A stretch of 7,509 nucleotides of DNA from positions 1-7,509 of the forward strand of contig JAEYUU010000366.1 in NCBI GenBank assembly GCA_023429545.1, given 5' to 3'. This DNA comes from Verrucomicrobiota bacterium. Lineage in GTDB: Bacteria; Verrucomicrobiota; Verrucomicrobiia; Verrucomicrobiales; Verrucomicrobiaceae. Positions 5,299 to 7,509 of this stretch are shown one piece after another. Below the pieces are notes generated by a model. The model worked only from the letters and a program-made list of their open reading frames with translations. It did no database searches and was not told where the DNA came from. The position numbers were made by a program, and so were the translations under genes. Each line of letters starts with the position of its first letter. The stretch's first letter is position 1.

Positions 5299-6060
5299 TC
5301 ACTCCCCACGCCCTTGCCCCGCCACCGCCTTCTTTGCCTTTTCCAGTCCCAGCAGCATGCCGTTGCGGATGAGGGCGAGGTCGGAGTCCATGGCCAGGCA
5401 GGTAAAGCCCATGGCGAGCAGCGCGGGGAGGTCGGAGGCTTTACGCACGAGGATGCCAGCTTCCTTGCCGGCGGCTTTGGCGATGGTGACCACGTGCGTG
5501 AGGCATTCCTCGTAGCTTTCCGCGATGAGGCCGGGGCGGGCACGAAGATCAAACTGCAGATCCGCGGGTCCCACAAAGAGCACATCCACGCCATCGACCG
5601 CCGCGATGGAAGCGGCGTGCTCCACGCCTTCGATGGTCTCGATCTGCGCCATGAAGACGGGTGGCGCGGGAGCGGCGTCCGGCACCTCCAACCCGTAGCC
5701 GTATACACGGGCGGAGCGTGAGATGCCGCGTTTGCCCACGGGTGGGTAGTGCATCGCTTCCACGCATTCCAGCGCCATGTCGGCGGAGTTCACATGCGGC
5801 ACCATGATGCCGCGCGCGCCCCAATCCAGGACGCGGGCGATGAGATCCGGATGCGGGGCACCCACGCGCACGATGGCAGAAGTGGCCGAGCCACGGAGGG
5901 CGCGGAGCTGGGAGGGTATCGCCGCCTCAGACTCGCAACCGTGCTCCAGGTCCATGAGCACCCAGTCATACCCCACGCCTGCCGCGAGCTCCGCAATCAC
6001 CGGCGAGCCGATGGAGAGCCACGTGCCAAGGCGGATGCGGTTTGCGGGAGATTCGCTCAT
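5299..6060 (-). CDS. HpcH/HpaI family class II aldolase
   Basis: The 253-residue product has the length and motifs of metal-dependent pyruvate aldolases of the HpcH/HpaI family. These cleave 2-keto-4-hydroxy acids to pyruvate and an aldehyde. Visible features are the DLEHG loop with base His40 (37-41), VRV with Arg65 that binds pyruvate, GARGIMVPHV (81-90), PPVGKRGISRSARVYGYG (106-123), metal ligand Glu141 in AQIETIEG (138-145), and metal ligand Asp167 in VGPADL (163-168). These match His45, Arg70, Glu149 and Asp175 of HpcH. No signal peptide is present, so the enzyme is cytoplasmic. The natural substrate is not known: family members serve homoprotocatechuate breakdown, keto-deoxy sugar acids and others. 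The start overlaps the stop of the kinase gene upstream as ATGA, and the small gene follows after 12 bp. There is no Shine-Dalgarno sequence (CTCCCTCCT precedes ATG), so translation probably relies on coupling. Confidence 0.94.
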   Translation of the reverse strand: MSESPANRIRLGTWLSIGSPVIAELAAGVGYDWVLMDLEHGCESEAAIPSQLRALRGSATSAIVRVGAPHPDLIARVLDWGARGIMVPHVNSADMALECVEAMHYPPVGKRGISRSARVYGYGLEVPDAAPAPPVFMAQIETIEGVEHAASIAAVDGVDVLFVGPADLQFDLRARPGLIAESYEECLTHVVTIAKAAGKEAGILVRKASDLPALLAMGFTCLAMDSDLALIRNGMLLGLEKAKKAVAGQGRGE

Positions 6061-7163
6061 AGGAGGGAGACATCTAGGTCCTCCCGGAGTCCATGCAAGG
6101 CGCGGAACAATCGATCACGGGTGAATTTTTGCAGGTCCTGCCCGGAACTGCCGGACCCGATGAGGAAGAATCCGTCTGTGCGCTTGAAGTATCCCGCCCC
6201 GACGCGGATGACGGATTTCACAATCATATTGCGCAACAGATGCAGCCAGAAGCGGCGGCGATGGTCTTCCGGAAGCGGGCGCACCGTGGCGTAGCCGTGC
6301 AGGGCAGCAGCGATGATGTCACCCTCATGGAAGCAGGCCAGCAGCGAGATGTCGTCCATGGCATCTCCGGAAATGGCATCATCCCAGTCGATGTAGGCCT
6401 CGATTTGCGTCTCCGTGCCGAGGATGTTCCAAAGAGCGAGGTCCTTGTGCACGAGGCAGCCCTGCTTGAGATTGAGCAAGGCCTCGTGGTCGCGGATGGC
6501 GCCGTGAATGTCCTTCACCTCGGGTGAGGTGAGGAAATTTTGCTCCATCAGGTACTGGAGATGCTTCTCCAGGCGCATCAGGAAGTAGTCGCGGTACTTT
6601 GCGTGGAAACCGACGAGTTCATCCTGCTCCCGCAGAATCTGAGGATTGAAGGGGCCGAATCCCGCGGGCTGCAGAGCCTGCCACTTCGCCACGGCGGCGC
6701 CGATGGACGCGGCGGTCTGGGGGAGATCGAGCCGGCCTTCCTTCTGCCAGTGATTGAGGTCAGGGCAGGGGATGTAATCCATGACCTGCCAGGCAAAGGG
6801 CGCGTCTTCGCGGGAGGCATCGACCAGATGCACCTCGGGCGCACGGATGCCGAGGAACCGCACTTCATCCAGCACGCGGGCCTCCACCTCCATGTAGTCA
6901 TCATAGTCAGGGCCGTCCTCCACGCGGACGAAGAAGGTGCGGACGTCTGTCTCCAGCAGCCAGGTGAGGTGATTCCCCTGGCTCCCGGACGGCGTGAGAG
7001 AAAGCCGCTTCCCCATGGCATGCGGAAGAAGCACCGACAGCAACTGCGGCTCCAGCGCGGCGTGGTCGCGCTTTTCACCCGTGCCATGGAAGGCCGCGGG
7101 GCGGTCGCATTTCCAGTAGTGAATCTGGCTGCGGGGATGGGCGAGGATGGCCGAACGTTTCAC
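6057..7163 (-). CDS. APH-family phosphotransferase (small-molecule kinase)
   Basis: The 368-residue product has the aminoglycoside phosphotransferase/choline-kinase fold. The catalytic Brenner motif VHKDLALWN (238-246) gives His239, Asp241 and Asn246. The metal-binding segment IDWDDAISGD (258-267) gives Asp259, followed by DDISLL (270-275). The N-lobe has FFVRVEDG (77-84), where Arg80 stands in place of the usual ATP-binding lysine of VxK, then EVEARVLDEV (92-101) and the hinge VMDYIPCPDL (127-136). Such kinases phosphorylate small hydroxyl compounds such as choline, homoserine, methylthioribose or antibiotics. The operon context points to metabolism rather than resistance. GTG 7163 lies 8 bp after the symporter stop. 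It is chosen because the N-terminal stretch (HPRSQIHYWKCDRPAAFHGT, 9-28) looks conserved and no ATG lies nearby. The 3' end overlaps the aldolase start by 4 bp. No Shine-Dalgarno sequence is present. Confidence 0.88.
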   Translation of the reverse strand: MKRSAILAHPRSQIHYWKCDRPAAFHGTGEKRDHAALEPQLLSVLLPHAMGKRLSLTPSGSQGNHLTWLLETDVRTFFVRVEDGPDYDDYMEVEARVLDEVRFLGIRAPEVHLVDASREDAPFAWQVMDYIPCPDLNHWQKEGRLDLPQTAASIGAAVAKWQALQPAGFGPFNPQILREQDELVGFHAKYRDYFLMRLEKHLQYLMEQNFLTSPEVKDIHGAIRDHEALLNLKQGCLVHKDLALWNILGTETQIEAYIDWDDAISGDAMDDISLLACFHEGDIIAAALHGYATVRPLPEDHRRRFWLHLLRNMIVKSVIRVGAGYFKRTDGFFLIGSGSSGQDLQKFTRDRLFRALHGLREDLDVSLL

Positions 7164-7171
7164 GGGTGATT

Positions 7172-7509
7172 TCAGGCGCGGCGCTTGCTCGACGATTCAA
7201 CCTCGGCGGTGAGGGGATGTTTCCGCCACCATGAGGCGAGGAGACCGCCCAGCACATTCTGGATGACGGCGCTGAAGACCGCAGGCACGGCGGCGAGTGG
7301 CTCCGCGGTGAAGTGCTTCTTCGCGAGCATGGCCGCCATGCCCCCATTCTGCATGCCCACCTCGATGGAGACGGTGCGCGCGACAAGCTTCGGATACTTC
7401 AGCACGCGGGAGATGCCATAGCCGAGGCAGAAGCCCAGCACATGCACCAGGGTGGTCGCCAGGATGAGCAGGCCTGCGTTCTGCACCACATCCGCGGCGT
7501 TTTGCGAGA
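7172..7509 (-). CDS. Bile acid:sodium symporter (BASS) family transporter, C-terminal part (cut by right edge)
   Basis: The minus-strand frame is open to the right edge and ends at TGA 7174-7172. About 112 codons are visible and the N-terminal two thirds are missing. GLLILATTLVHVLGFCLGYG is a transmembrane helix. It is followed by a loop, then RTVSIEVGMQNGGMAAMLAK, the conserved C-terminal core motif of BASS/SBF transporters (usual form TISIEVGMQNSGLA). A second hydrophobic segment (PAVFSAVIQNVLGGLLASWW) and a charged tail (SSSKRRA) end the protein. Family members import organic anions with sodium, such as bile acids, pyruvate, pantoate or other 2-keto acids. It is the first visible gene of the operon and is followed by the kinase after 8 bp, so it may supply the substrate for the downstream enzymes. 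Confidence 0.9.
   Translation of the reverse strand, partial: SQNAADVVQNAGLLILATTLVHVLGFCLGYGISRVLKYPKLVARTVSIEVGMQNGGMAAMLAKKHFTAEPLAAVPAVFSAVIQNVLGGLLASWWRKHPLTAEVESSSKRRA

Noticed and set aside
6057..7163. Antibiotic resistance kinase
   Set aside because: The APH fold alone does not imply resistance. The operon with an aldolase and an anion importer fits metabolism better, and no subfamily-specific aminoglycoside signature is visible.

Overview
The window is GC-rich (roughly 60%) and densely coding, with nearly all genes on the minus strand. The content is a tandem pair of secreted NHL-repeat beta-propellers, a secreted SGNH/GDSL hydrolase with a long C-terminal extension, a secreted protein of unknown function, and an operon encoding a BASS-type transporter, an APH-fold kinase and an HpcH/HpaI aldolase. 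This mix, short tandem repeats just upstream of some genes, and starts without Shine-Dalgarno sequences suggest a free-living member of the PVC group, most likely Verrucomicrobia. That placement is inferred from gene content; there is no rRNA or phylogenetic marker here.

Left part (1-2610, all minus). A gene running off the left edge (1-210) encodes the N-terminus of a probable dual-specificity/tyrosine phosphatase-like protein. Upstream of it, after a 96-bp gap containing competing inverted repeats, lie two NHL-repeat genes (307-1368 and 1513-2610). Both encode signal peptides followed by about six propeller blades, and they share a distinctive last blade, so they look like an old tandem duplication. 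A 10-bp tandem repeat sits just upstream of the first.

Middle (2611-4961). A 178-bp divergent intergenic region separates the NHL pair from the only plus-strand gene (2789-3400), a 203-residue exported protein of unknown function. A clear minus-strand intrinsic terminator (3588-3624) closes the convergently placed SGNH/GDSL hydrolase gene (3666-4961).

Right part (4962-7509, all minus). The gene order in the direction of transcription is: C-terminal part of a bile acid:sodium symporter family protein (right edge to 7172), an 8-bp gap, an APH-family phosphotransferase (7163-6057), a 4-bp ATGA overlap, an HpcH/HpaI aldolase (6060-5299), a 12-bp gap, and a 52-codon open frame (5286-5128). The tight packing marks an operon. 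A plausible but unproven reading is import of an organic anion, phosphorylation of a small molecule, and aldol cleavage. The 52-codon frame has the only good Shine-Dalgarno sequence in the window and AT-richer third positions than its neighbours.

No mobile element, tRNA, rRNA or CRISPR array was seen. No single spectacular system is evident. The most worthwhile leads are the small gene at the operon end, the operon's undefined pathway, the Shine-Dalgarno-free starts, and the alternative hairpins ahead of the phosphatase-like gene.
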